NCBI GenBank assembly: GCA_051879215.1
Contig: JBJELP010000236.1
Coordinates: 1 to 30,215 of the forward strand
DNA from: TWA4 sp051879215
GTDB taxonomy: Bacteria > Bacillota > Clostridia > Lachnospirales > Lachnospiraceae
Direction of reading: 5' to 3'
Length of the DNA: 30,215 nt
A model generated the notes under the pieces. It ran no database searches, was not told where the DNA came from, and worked only from the letters and a program-made list of their open reading frames with translations. Of this stretch, positions 23,805-30,215 are shown in pieces. Each line of letters begins with the position of its first letter. Position 1 is the first letter of the stretch. Made by a program: the position numbers and the translations under genes.

Positions 23805-24587
23805 ATGCGAGTTATCACAAAAGAAACCATCGTAAATGAATTAAAGAAAATCGGACTTGAAAAAAATGATATTGTCATGGTCCATACGTCACTGAAAAGT
23901 ATGGGTTATGTCTGCGGCGGTGCCCAGGCCATAATCGAAGCACTGATCGATGTGGTGGGACCGGAAGGAACCATCATGATGCCAACCCAGTCATGGAAGA
24001 ATCTGGATCCGGAAACCGGTGTCCATTGGGATGCGGATAAATCGGACTGGCAGCTGATCCGGGACAACTGGCCTGCCTATGATAAAAACATCACACCCAC
24101 CAACACCATGGGAGCCGTTGCGGAAATGTTCCGTACATGGCCCGGAAGTATCCGAAGCGATCACCCGGCAAGATCTGTATGTGCCTGGGGAAAACATGCC
24201 GACTACTTAACCCGCGATCATGATCTGTCAAATATTTTTGGAGAAGGCTCTCCCCTTGCAAAGCTGTATGAATTAAACGGCAAGGTCCTGCTTCTGGGGG
24301 TTGGATATGACAAAAATACATCCCTTCATCTGGCTGATGTGAGGGCCGAATATCCCGGAAAACACAATTGTACCGAATACAGTGCGATTATGGAAAATGG
24401 TGTGCGTGTATGGAAAAAGTACGATACCCTGTTCGTGGACGGTGAGGATTTCGATGCCATCGGAGCAGCCTTTGAAGAGCACAGAGATGTGAAAAAAGGA
24501 ACCATCGGCAATGCCGTGATCCGCCTGATGAGCCAGCGGGAACTTGTGGATTATGCCGTTCAGTGGATGGAAGAAAACCGGAAATAA
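23805..24587 (+). CDS. AAC(3)-family N-acetyltransferase
   Basis: This encodes 260 residues, the usual length for this family. Motifs include VMVHTSLKSMGYVCGGA near 23-39, GPEGTIMMPTQSW near 52-64, SDHPARSVCAWG near 118-130, and LLLGVGYDKNTSLHLAD near 165-181. Members include aminoglycoside 3-N-acetyltransferases, but many chromosomal copies in Bacillota act on other substrates, so resistance should not be assumed. AGAAAGGA precedes the ATG. It is divergent from GH4; a -10-like TATACT lies at 23708-23713. It is a single gene closed by the terminator at 24711. Confidence 0.87.
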   Translation: MRVITKETIVNELKKIGLEKNDIVMVHTSLKSMGYVCGGAQAIIEALIDVVGPEGTIMMPTQSWKNLDPETGVHWDADKSDWQLIRDNWPAYDKNITPTNTMGAVAEMFRTWPGSIRSDHPARSVCAWGKHADYLTRDHDLSNIFGEGSPLAKLYELNGKVLLLGVGYDKNTSLHLADVRAEYPGKHNCTEYSAIMENGVRVWKKYDTLFVDGEDFDAIGAAFEEHRDVKKGTIGNAVIRLMSQRELVDYAVQWMEENRK

Positions 24588-24710
24588 TCATTACTGTTCA
24601 GAGCCAACCTGAAAAATACTGCGTGTTTCCTCGGTGCGGCGTATCCGCCAATTTCCCACAGTTCAAAAAGTTCTTGTTCTGAATGAAAAAATGAGATATA
24701 GTAATGGCAA

Positions 24711-24752
24711 AGCAGACAAAGGTGCCTGAAAGGGGTTCCTGTCTGCTTTTTT
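24711..24752 (+). terminator. Terminator downstream of acetyltransferase gene
   Basis: AGCAGACA (24711-24718) pairs with TGTCTGCT (24740-24747), followed by TTTTTTG on the plus strand. It is 124 bases beyond the stop codon; I see no gene in between. Confidence 0.8.
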
Positions 24753-24759
24753 GTTTTGT

Positions 24760-24849
24760 CGCATCCGCGCATATTAATGCATCTGCGTTTATTTATGCAT
24801 CTGCGCATATTAACGCATCTGCTCATATTAATGCGTCTGCGTATGCTGA
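24760..24849. repeat. Five-copy 18-bp tandem repeat
   Basis: Five contiguous 18-bp units start at 24760, 24778, 24796, 24814 and 24832, with consensus TGCATCTGCGCATATTAA; the first four are close and the last diverges. The array fills the space between a terminator and the NAD synthetase gene. A reading through it is open but has no ribosome site, so it is probably not translated. Confidence 0.85.
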
Positions 24850-24896
24850 CACTTAAGGACTTTGATACTTTGAATTATGAGAAGGGAAATGGGAAA

Positions 24897-26813
24897 ATGA
24901 AAGATGGTTTTATCCGGGCAGCGGCAATTACACCGGATCTGAAGGTCGCTGATATTGAATATAATCTTGACAAAATCTGTTCCTGTATGAATGATGTCGC
25001 TCAGGAGGATATAAAAATCGCGGTATTTCCGGAGCTCTGTATTACAGGGTATACCTGCCAGGATCTGTTCCTGCAGGACAGACTTCTGGAAGCAGCAAAA
25101 GATGCTCTGCTGCATATTGCAGTCCACAGCAAAGGGCTCGATGCTTTATTTTTTATCGGCCTGCCTCTGGCAATAAACGGAAAACTCTATAATGTGGCGG
25201 CAGCCGTCAGTGACGGCCAGATACTGGGCATCATCCCGAAAATCTATCTGCCGAACTACAACGAGTTTTATGAGGCGAGAAACTTCTGTTCCGGGAAAAA
25301 TCTGGATACCGTCATAACCCTGGGGGAGCAATCCATTCCGGTAAAAAGCAAATTGATCTTTACCTGTGAGGAGATGCCTTCCCTCCGCATTGCAGCTGAA
25401 CTCTGCGAAGATCTCTGGGTTCCGAATCCTCCCAGTATCGGACATTGTCTGGCAGGTGCAACGATGATAGTGAACCTCTCTGCTTCTGATGAAATCACAG
25501 GAAAGAGCCGCTATCGCAGAGAACTGGTATCTGGTCAGTCCGCCCGCCTTGTCTGCGGATATCTGTATGCATCTGCAGGAGGAAATGAGTCCACCCAGGA
25601 CGTTGTCTATTCCGGACACAATATTCTGGCGGAAAATGGAAGTATTCTGGCACAGTCAACGGTTTTTTCCACGGGAATCACTGCTGCCGAATTTGATCTG
25701 AAGAAACTGGAAGCAGACCGACGGAAAATGACAACCTACGAAACAGTCGGTGAAAATGAATATACCCGGATTCCATTTTCCCTGAAATTCACCGATACCG
25801 AACTAAACCGTTCTATTGATCCCATGCCCTTTGTACCGTCAGACAAAACAGAACGAGATCAGCGTTGTGACGAGATTCTCAACATTCAGGCCATGGGACT
25901 GAAAAAACGTCTGGAACACACCGGCTGCAAGCATGCCGTAATCGGTATTTCCGGCGGACTGGACTCAACCCTTGCCCTTCTGGTTACAGTCCGGGCCTTT
26001 GATCTGCTGGGACTGGATCATCATGGCATCGTGGCTGTCACCATGCCCGGCTTCGGAACCACAGACCGCACCTATCAGAATGCCGTCAACCTGATTCACT
26101 GCATCGGTGCCCAGTTGAAAGAAATCAGCATTGCAAACGCGGTCAATGTTCATTTTTCCGATATCGGACAGAATCCGGAGGTTCATGACGTTGTTTACGA
26201 AAACAGTCAGGCCCGGGAACGCACGCAGATCCTGATGGATCTGGCAAACAAATATAATGGTCTTGTCATCGGAACCGGTGACCTCTCGGAACTGGCCTTA
26301 GGCTGGGCAACCTATAACGGAGACCATATGTCCATGTATGCGGTCAATGCCTCCGTCCCCAAAACACTGGTGCGATATCTTGTGGGATATTATGCAGATA
26401 TCAGCACAGATGAACTGCTGCAGAAAACACTCCGGGATGTACTGGACACACCTGTATCACCGGAACTCCTCCCCCCGGAAAACGGCACCATTTCACAGAA
26501 AACAGAAGACCTGGTGGGCCCCTATGAACTACATGACTTCTTCTTATACCATATGCTGCGATACGGAAGCGAACCGGCGAAAATATACCGCCTCGCCAGA
26601 CTCGCTTTTAAAGATGTCTATGCAAATGATGTCATTCTGAAATGGGAAAAGAACTTCTACCGCAGATTTTTCGCCCAGCATTTCAAACGAAGCTGTCTCC
26701 CGGACGGCCCCAAGGTAGGAACTGTGGCGGTATCCCCCAGAGGCGATCTGCGAATGCCGACAGATGCATGTGCGGCCATCTGGCTGAAAGAACTGGATGG
26801 GATTGTGGAGTAG
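24897..26813 (+). CDS. nadE: Glutamine-dependent NAD+ synthetase
   Basis: This encodes 638 residues from the ATG at 24897, where the family's N-terminus (MKDGFIRAAAITP) begins; a longer frame through the tandem repeat lacks a ribosome site. The N-terminal nitrilase-fold glutaminase has its triad visible as Glu46 in FPELCITGYT, Lys near 114 in IPKIYLPNY, and Cys near 169 in ELCEDLW. The synthetase domain has the PP-loop GISGGLDSTLALL near 350. It converts nicotinate adenine dinucleotide to NAD+ in the cytoplasm using ATP and glutamine. Length matches clostridial NadE. It lies upstream of the HxlR gene and about 900 bases from larB, which uses the same precursor. Confidence 0.95.
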   Translation: MKDGFIRAAAITPDLKVADIEYNLDKICSCMNDVAQEDIKIAVFPELCITGYTCQDLFLQDRLLEAAKDALLHIAVHSKGLDALFFIGLPLAINGKLYNVAAAVSDGQILGIIPKIYLPNYNEFYEARNFCSGKNLDTVITLGEQSIPVKSKLIFTCEEMPSLRIAAELCEDLWVPNPPSIGHCLAGATMIVNLSASDEITGKSRYRRELVSGQSARLVCGYLYASAGGNESTQDVVYSGHNILAENGSILAQSTVFSTGITAAEFDLKKLEADRRKMTTYETVGENEYTRIPFSLKFTDTELNRSIDPMPFVPSDKTERDQRCDEILNIQAMGLKKRLEHTGCKHAVIGISGGLDSTLALLVTVRAFDLLGLDHHGIVAVTMPGFGTTDRTYQNAVNLIHCIGAQLKEISIANAVNVHFSDIGQNPEVHDVVYENSQARERTQILMDLANKYNGLVIGTGDLSELALGWATYNGDHMSMYAVNASVPKTLVRYLVGYYADISTDELLQKTLRDVLDTPVSPELLPPENGTISQKTEDLVGPYELHDFFLYHMLRYGSEPAKIYRLARLAFKDVYANDVILKWEKNFYRRFFAQHFKRSCLPDGPKVGTVAVSPRGDLRMPTDACAAIWLKELDGIVE

Positions 26814-26858
26814 GGGAAAAGGAACCATCCAAAACCATGGACATTCCCCTCAATCTCA

Positions 26859-26887
26859 TGGACAAATCACCGGTAACGGTGTATTGT
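26859..26887 (+). promoter_or_regulatory. HxlR gene promoter with palindrome in the spacer
   Basis: TGGACA (26859-26864) and TATTGT (26882-26887) are 17 bases apart, 33 bases before the GTG start. The spacer holds the palindrome CACCG-GTAA-CGGTG (26868-26881). A dimeric HxlR repressor binding there would block polymerase, suggesting self-control. Confidence 0.55.
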
Positions 26888-26920
26888 TATAGTAACCTGA
26901 AGATCGGAGGAGGGATAAAC

Positions 26921-27385
26921 GTGGCTTACAAGAGAAAAACGGAGGATGTATTCTTTTCTCCTGTAGAATATGGTTTATATGTATTTGGCGGCAAATGGGA
27001 CACACGGGTATTGGGAATTCTTCATATTTATGATTCCTTACGTTACAAGGAGATTATGGAACGGCTTCCGGGAATTACAAATCCCATTTTATCAGGAGTT
27101 TTGAAAAAATTTCAGGAAGAAGGAATTATAACCAGAACACAGTATGATGAAATTCCTCCCAGAGTGGAATATTCTCTGACAAAAAAAGGATGGGAACTGG
27201 TGCTGGTTCTCCAGCAGGTTTGTTTCTGGGCGGATAAATACCATTACCGTTTTCCGGAACATGAATCCGAGTATTGCCGTGACTGTAAATCGATTAAGGA
27301 ACAGCAGCAGAATGGATATGAAGATCTGAAATGGCACTGCGCGAAATACCGGCCGGAACTTTGTGATTGTGAGGACGATATCTGA
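26921..27385 (+). CDS. HxlR family regulator with Cys-rich tail
   Basis: This encodes 154 residues from a GTG start behind GGAGGAGG; the frame is open further upstream, inside the NAD synthetase gene, but without a good start. Residues 10-100 are a winged helix of the HxlR family (GGKWDTRVLGIL, then LPGITNPILSGVLKKFQEEG and RVEYSLTKKG). The C-terminal 40 residues add YCRDC, a lone Cys in WHC, and CDC, five or six cysteines not usual for HxlR proteins. They could bind metal or sense oxidants, as Cys does in HypR or YodB. Targets may include itself and the downstream lar genes. Confidence 0.83.
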   Translation: MAYKRKTEDVFFSPVEYGLYVFGGKWDTRVLGILHIYDSLRYKEIMERLPGITNPILSGVLKKFQEEGIITRTQYDEIPPRVEYSLTKKGWELVLVLQQVCFWADKYHYRFPEHESEYCRDCKSIKEQQQNGYEDLKWHCAKYRPELCDCEDDI

Positions 27386-27538
27386 CCCCGGACTCTCCTT
27401 TCGAACACAGGAAAGTCCTTTGGCCGGGTCTGGTCTGTACAGCAGCCATTATAACATTATCAATAGAAAAATTTGGTAACGATTCAGCAGAAACAGCTGT
27501 ATAAGTGATGGAAAAGTCGCTTGTACAGCTGTTTTTTT
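27384..27538 (+). terminator. Two stem-loops after the HxlR gene
   Basis: The first (27384-27430) overlaps the stop codon region: GACCC/GGGTC outside and GGACTcTCCT/AGGAaAGTCC inside, with no T tail. The second (27491-27538) pairs AAACAGCTGTA with TACAGCTGTTT plus an inner AAGxGA/TCxCTT, then TTTTTTT, a strong terminator. The lar genes therefore need their own promoter. Confidence 0.75.
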
Positions 27539-27591
27539 GCTTCAGTAAGTAACAAATTGATAACCAGCTTACAAAATAAGAATTGGCAAAT

Positions 27592-27616
27592 AAATTAATA
27601 ATCAACTTATTAATTT
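27592..27616. promoter_or_regulatory. Palindrome upstream of lar genes
   Basis: AAATTAATAA (27592-27601) and TTATTAATTT (27607-27616) form a perfect 10-bp inverted repeat with a 5-bp gap, about 100 bases before larB. A possible promoter lies just downstream: TGGGCA then TATAAC near 27656, 17 bases apart. The palindrome is a candidate operator; the protein is unknown. Confidence 0.4.
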
Positions 27617-27716
27617 GCATATGACTGGAAGCAATGGGCATAACCATTTATCATAGGTATAACATTACGTGCGAGATGATTTTGAAATCAAGATACAGAA
27701 AAATCAAAGGAGATGA

Positions 27717-28490
27717 ATGCTTTTGCATACGAAAAAAATTTTGGAAGGCATACAGAATGGACTGATTTCCGTGGAAGAAGGATTGAACCTTCTGAAACAG
27801 GATTCCTATGAAGAGATGGGATTTGCCAAACTGGACTGCTCCAGAAAACAGAGAAACGGTTTTGGTGAAGTTGTTTTCTGTCAGAGCAAAAAAGACGAGC
27901 ACCTGATTCAGATTTTTCAGCATCTGTATGAAAGTGAAGGAGAAGTATTAGGTACCCGTGCATCACAGCATCAATACGAAATTGTAAAAAAACATCTTCC
28001 CGATGTAACATACGATGCATCATCAGGTATTTTGAAAATAACAAAAGAACACCCTCTGACAGGCAACATTGCAGTCTGTACAGCGGGAACTGCAGATATT
28101 TCAGTGGCCGAAGAAGCGGCACAGACTGCAGAGTTTTTCGGAAGCAAAGTAAACCGTTTTTATGATGTCGGTGTAGCCGGCATCCATCGCCTGTTTTCAA
28201 AAATTGATGCCATTCGGGAAGCAAATTGTGTCATTGCCATTGCCGGAATGGAAGGGGCACTGGGAAGTGTCATTGCAGGGCTGGTGGATGTTCCGGTCAT
28301 CTGTGTTCCCACCTCCGTGGGATACGGGGCAAATTTTAACGGTCTGTCTGCCCTGCTGACCATGATCAATTCCTGCGCCAATGGAATTACAGTAGTCAAT
28401 ATTGACAATGGATACGGTGCCGGATACGTGGCAACACAGATTAACCGACTGGCATACCGTCATATATCTGATGAAAAGAAATTCGTATAA
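27717..28490 (+). CDS. larB: LarB, pyridinium-3,5-biscarboxylic acid mononucleotide synthase
   Basis: This encodes 257 residues from the ATG at 27717 with AAAGGAG upstream; another ATG four bases earlier is out of frame. LarB features are clear: an N-terminal ISVEEGLNLLK helix, then NIAVCTAGTADISVAEEAA, FYDVGVAGIHRL, IAIAGMEGALGSVIAGL and PTSVGYGANFNGLSALL, the AIR-carboxylase-like core. LarB carboxylates nicotinate adenine dinucleotide and releases AMP, the first step of nickel-pincer nucleotide synthesis in the cytoplasm. larC follows after 10 bases. LarE and LarA are not in the window and may lie beyond its end or elsewhere. Confidence 0.93.
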   Translation: MLLHTKKILEGIQNGLISVEEGLNLLKQDSYEEMGFAKLDCSRKQRNGFGEVVFCQSKKDEHLIQIFQHLYESEGEVLGTRASQHQYEIVKKHLPDVTYDASSGILKITKEHPLTGNIAVCTAGTADISVAEEAAQTAEFFGSKVNRFYDVGVAGIHRLFSKIDAIREANCVIAIAGMEGALGSVIAGLVDVPVICVPTSVGYGANFNGLSALLTMINSCANGITVVNIDNGYGAGYVATQINRLAYRHISDEKKFV

Positions 28491-28500
28491 GGAGGAACCC

Positions 28501-29382
28501 ATGAGACGGAAAAGTCTTTATTTTGAGTGTTACAGCGGAATCAGCGGAGATATGGCTGTGGCAGCACTTTTGGATCTCGGCGTCGATGAATCTGTGATTC
28601 GAAACACTCTGGAACAGCTGGAACTTCCTGGCTATGAAATCAAAATCGGAAGAATCAGTAAAAATGGAATCGATGCCTGTCATTTTGATGTTCTGATTCC
28701 ACAGCAGCCGCATTACGATGAAGGTCACGGATTTCATTTTGACCACCACAATCATGTACACAGTCATGAAGATCACGATCATCCCCATGACCACCACGAA
28801 CATGGCCACGGTCATGAAGATCACAGTCACTCCCATAACCACCATGAGCATGGCCATGCGGATCACACACACCGCAATTTACAGGATATTACCACAATTC
28901 TCAATAAACTTGAGGATCCTTCCGTCCGGGAATTATCTCTGAAAATTTTCGAATGTATTGCTTCCGCAGAAGCAAAGGCACATAACAAACCCATCGAAGA
29001 AATTCATTTTCATGAAGTCGGTGCCATTGATTCCATCGTAGATGTAGTGAGTTTTGCAGCATGCTTTACATCCCTTTCTGTCGATCGGGTTTACTTTTCC
29101 CCATTATATGAAGGATATGGACACGTTCATTGCCAACATGGTATTATTCCGGTCCCTGCCCCTGCAACATTGCATATTCTTTCCAATTCTCCTCTGCATA
29201 TTCACCTGACTGATACGGAAGGAGAAATGATAACACCTACAGGTGCGGCAATTGCATCTGTAATCGCATCCGGTTTGCCGGTTCCGGAACAGTTCCGTAT
29301 TCAGAAAGTCGGCATGGGAGGCGGGAAAAAGCAATTTGCCAGAGCCAATATTTTACGTGTATTGATGATTGATGAGGATTAA
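28501..29382 (+). CDS. larC1: LarC N-terminal part (nickel insertion), with large His-rich loop
   Basis: This encodes 293 residues from the ATG at 28501 behind AAGGAGG. The start (LYFECYSGISGDMAVAALLDLG) and HFHEVGAIDSIVDV, PVPAPATL, TPTGAAI mark LarC, the CTP-dependent enzyme that inserts nickel into the pincer cofactor. Residues about 77-131 hold roughly 25 histidines in 55 positions (runs such as HEDHDHPHDHHEHGHGH), a probable nickel store. The frame stops after GMGGGKKQFARANILRVLMI, where full-length LarC would continue; the remainder is the next gene, starting two bases on. The split is natural in some species. Confidence 0.92.
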   Translation: MRRKSLYFECYSGISGDMAVAALLDLGVDESVIRNTLEQLELPGYEIKIGRISKNGIDACHFDVLIPQQPHYDEGHGFHFDHHNHVHSHEDHDHPHDHHEHGHGHEDHSHSHNHHEHGHADHTHRNLQDITTILNKLEDPSVRELSLKIFECIASAEAKAHNKPIEEIHFHEVGAIDSIVDVVSFAACFTSLSVDRVYFSPLYEGYGHVHCQHGIIPVPAPATLHILSNSPLHIHLTDTEGEMITPTGAAIASVIASGLPVPEQFRIQKVGMGGGKKQFARANILRVLMIDED

Positions 29383-29384
29383 AT

Positions 29385-29894
29385 ATGGATATACGCTCCA
29401 AAGATTTTTTCATTCTTTTTGTACAGGTGGATCATCTGCGGGGAGAACATCTCGGTTATATCATTGATGTATTTTATGAAAACGGTGCATCCAATGTGCA
29501 GATTCTCCCCAGTGTGACCAAGAAAAACCGGCCATCGCATGTGGTGATCATTGACTGCAAAAAGGAAAAAATTGATCAGATTGAAAAAACGATTGTGCGG
29601 GAACTTCAGACCGGCGGCTGGCATCGGATTGAAAGTACACACCGTTACCTGCCCAATGAAATTCTGGAATATGAGATCGTAATCGAAAATGCCGGACAGA
29701 TTGAGGTTTTTACTGTAAAGGCCAAGCATTTTATAGGAGGCGGAATTCGCCCGGAACACAGCAGTGTAATTGAAATGCGATCCTATATAAAAGAGCATTT
29801 CGGTGTCTGTATCGACTATGGCACACTGTACAATTTTGCCTGTGCAGCAATTGCAGACACCCATTCAGTTGTGCTGGATATCGATACTTTATAA
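29385..29894 (+). CDS. larC2: LarC C-terminal part
   Basis: This encodes 169 residues corresponding to the C-terminal half of LarC: HLGYIIDVFYENGASNVQIL and TKKNRPSHVVII match the usual (E/Y)xMexLfeaGAxDV and KKNRPG region. In Lactobacillus plantarum LarC is joined by a programmed frameshift. Here a TGA in this frame lies 12 bases before the ATG, and GAGG sits seven bases ahead of it, so independent initiation is more likely than a fusion. It lies in the -1 frame relative to larC1. The two products would need to assemble. Confidence 0.87.
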   Translation: MDIRSKDFFILFVQVDHLRGEHLGYIIDVFYENGASNVQILPSVTKKNRPSHVVIIDCKKEKIDQIEKTIVRELQTGGWHRIESTHRYLPNEILEYEIVIENAGQIEVFTVKAKHFIGGGIRPEHSSVIEMRSYIKEHFGVCIDYGTLYNFACAAIADTHSVVLDIDTL

Positions 29895-30023
29895 AGCATT
29901 GAATCACAATTTTTTTGAAACAAAAAAACAACTCTGAAATAAGGAGTTCAGAACACTTTATACTCTCAAAAATCCATATACAAATGATTTCAGGAGTACA
30001 GCATGTATTTAAGGAGGAAAAAC

Positions 30024-30215
30024 ATGAACGAAATGGAAAAAATGAAAGTAGTCAATGCAGTTGCTCTGGCAGCGGTTTCCAACGAATCTCATCTGACCGA
30101 TGACCGTGTGGAAGCACTTGCCGGCGGACACGGTATGGTTAATATGTCCATCCATACGGTTGCCAATGTCATCACGGAGGAACTATTAAAGGGTCAGAAA
30201 CTGAGTATTGAATTT
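30024..30215 (+). CDS. Unrecognised gene, partial at window end
   Basis: An ATG with AAGGAGG nine bases upstream opens a frame that runs without a stop to the window edge (64 codons). It begins MNEMEKMKVVNAVALAAVSN and contains EALAGGHGMVNMSIHTVANV, then a lysine-rich turn. I do not recognise it: it is not LarE, LarA or LarD. It lies 129 bases after larC2 on the same strand, so it may be co-transcribed. No membrane segment is visible in the part seen. Confidence 0.6.
   Translation, partial: MNEMEKMKVVNAVALAAVSNESHLTDDRVEALAGGHGMVNMSIHTVANVITEELLKGQKLSIEF

Noticed and set aside
23805..24587. Calling the acetyltransferase an acquired aminoglycoside-resistance gene
   Set aside because: Family membership alone does not show substrate; the gene has no mobile context.
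24756..24896. Longer NAD synthetase reading that translates the tandem repeat as an N-terminal RILMHL-type extension
   Set aside because: No ribosome site, the first start lies directly after a terminator T tract, and the family's N-terminus begins at the ATG at 24897.
28441..28872. Antisense open frames rich in Met/Val or His/Gly opposite the larC His-rich region
   Set aside because: They are shadows of the repetitive His codons; there is no start signal and the larC frame is clearly the real one.
29340..29384. Programmed -1 frameshift joining larC1 and larC2
   Set aside because: A TGA in the second frame just before the overlap and a well-spaced ribosome site favour separate starts; GGGAAAAAG upstream lies before that stop.
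30024..30215. Double-glycine bacteriocin or RiPP leader (EALAGG followed by HGMVN)
   Set aside because: The frame continues open well beyond a normal core peptide and no processing or export genes are present; the GG is probably coincidental.

Overview
The window looks like chromosomal DNA of a low-to-moderate-GC Clostridia bacterium, most likely a gut Lachnospiraceae. The grounds are strong AAGGAGG-type ribosome sites, a DUF3881 protein, TTGCAA/TATAAT-type sigma-A promoters, and gene content rich in PTS, GH4, MetNIQ, HxlR, LarB/LarC and UroD-fold proteins. There are no rRNA genes, no intact prophage or conjugation genes and no complete insertion sequence. The assignment is inferred from gene families, not from a marker gene.

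Layout. (1) 1-2600: tRNA-Arg(CCT) with its own terminator, the 5' half of a second tRNA-Arg(CCT), repeated CTTAGCAAA words, a DUF3881 gene, one orphan type I-C-like CRISPR repeat, and about 900 bases of decayed DNA. (2) 2600-6920: a PucR-type regulator divergent from an atypical UroD-fold protein and an MFS transporter, with repeated TTTGTGC-type words between them. (3) 6980-10745: a heavily damaged helicase gene (PLD-like N-terminus, helicase C fragment, DUF3427 tail joined to a headless NUDIX domain). A compact two-gene cassette, an ABC-type ATPase plus a small TOPRIM/RloB-like partner, sits in the position of the missing middle. It has its own promoter and terminator and looks like an anti-phage type module. 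(4) 11190-12790: a membrane acyltransferase coupled to an HTH-AbrB regulator. (5) 12790-16690: a MetQ-MetN-MetI importer followed by a canonical-motif UroD/MtaA-like protein, read leftward from a good promoter. (6) 16700-18450: two small exported or membrane proteins of unknown role and gene debris. (7) 18500-23570: an alpha-glucoside (maltose-type) PTS regulon with a free EIIA, two tandem RpiR regulators, EIICB and a GH4 6-phospho-alpha-glucosidase, whose promoter carries a perfect inverted repeat over the -35 box. (8) 23800-27540: an AAC(3)-like acetyltransferase, an 18-bp tandem repeat, glutamine-dependent NAD synthetase, and a Cys-rich HxlR regulator with a palindrome inside its promoter spacer. 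(9) 27590-30215: larB and a larC split into two genes (nickel-pincer cofactor synthesis), then an unrecognised gene that runs off the end.

How the genes may work together. The PTS block forms a coherent uptake, phosphorylation and hydrolysis pathway with likely RpiR control. Two separate UroD-fold proteins each sit beside a transporter, suggesting two small import-and-modify (perhaps methyl-transfer) modules. NAD synthetase and LarB draw on the same precursor, nicotinate adenine dinucleotide. The most interesting system is the ATPase/TOPRIM-like pair inside the helicase wreck; second are the MFS/UroD/PucR locus and its candidate operators.
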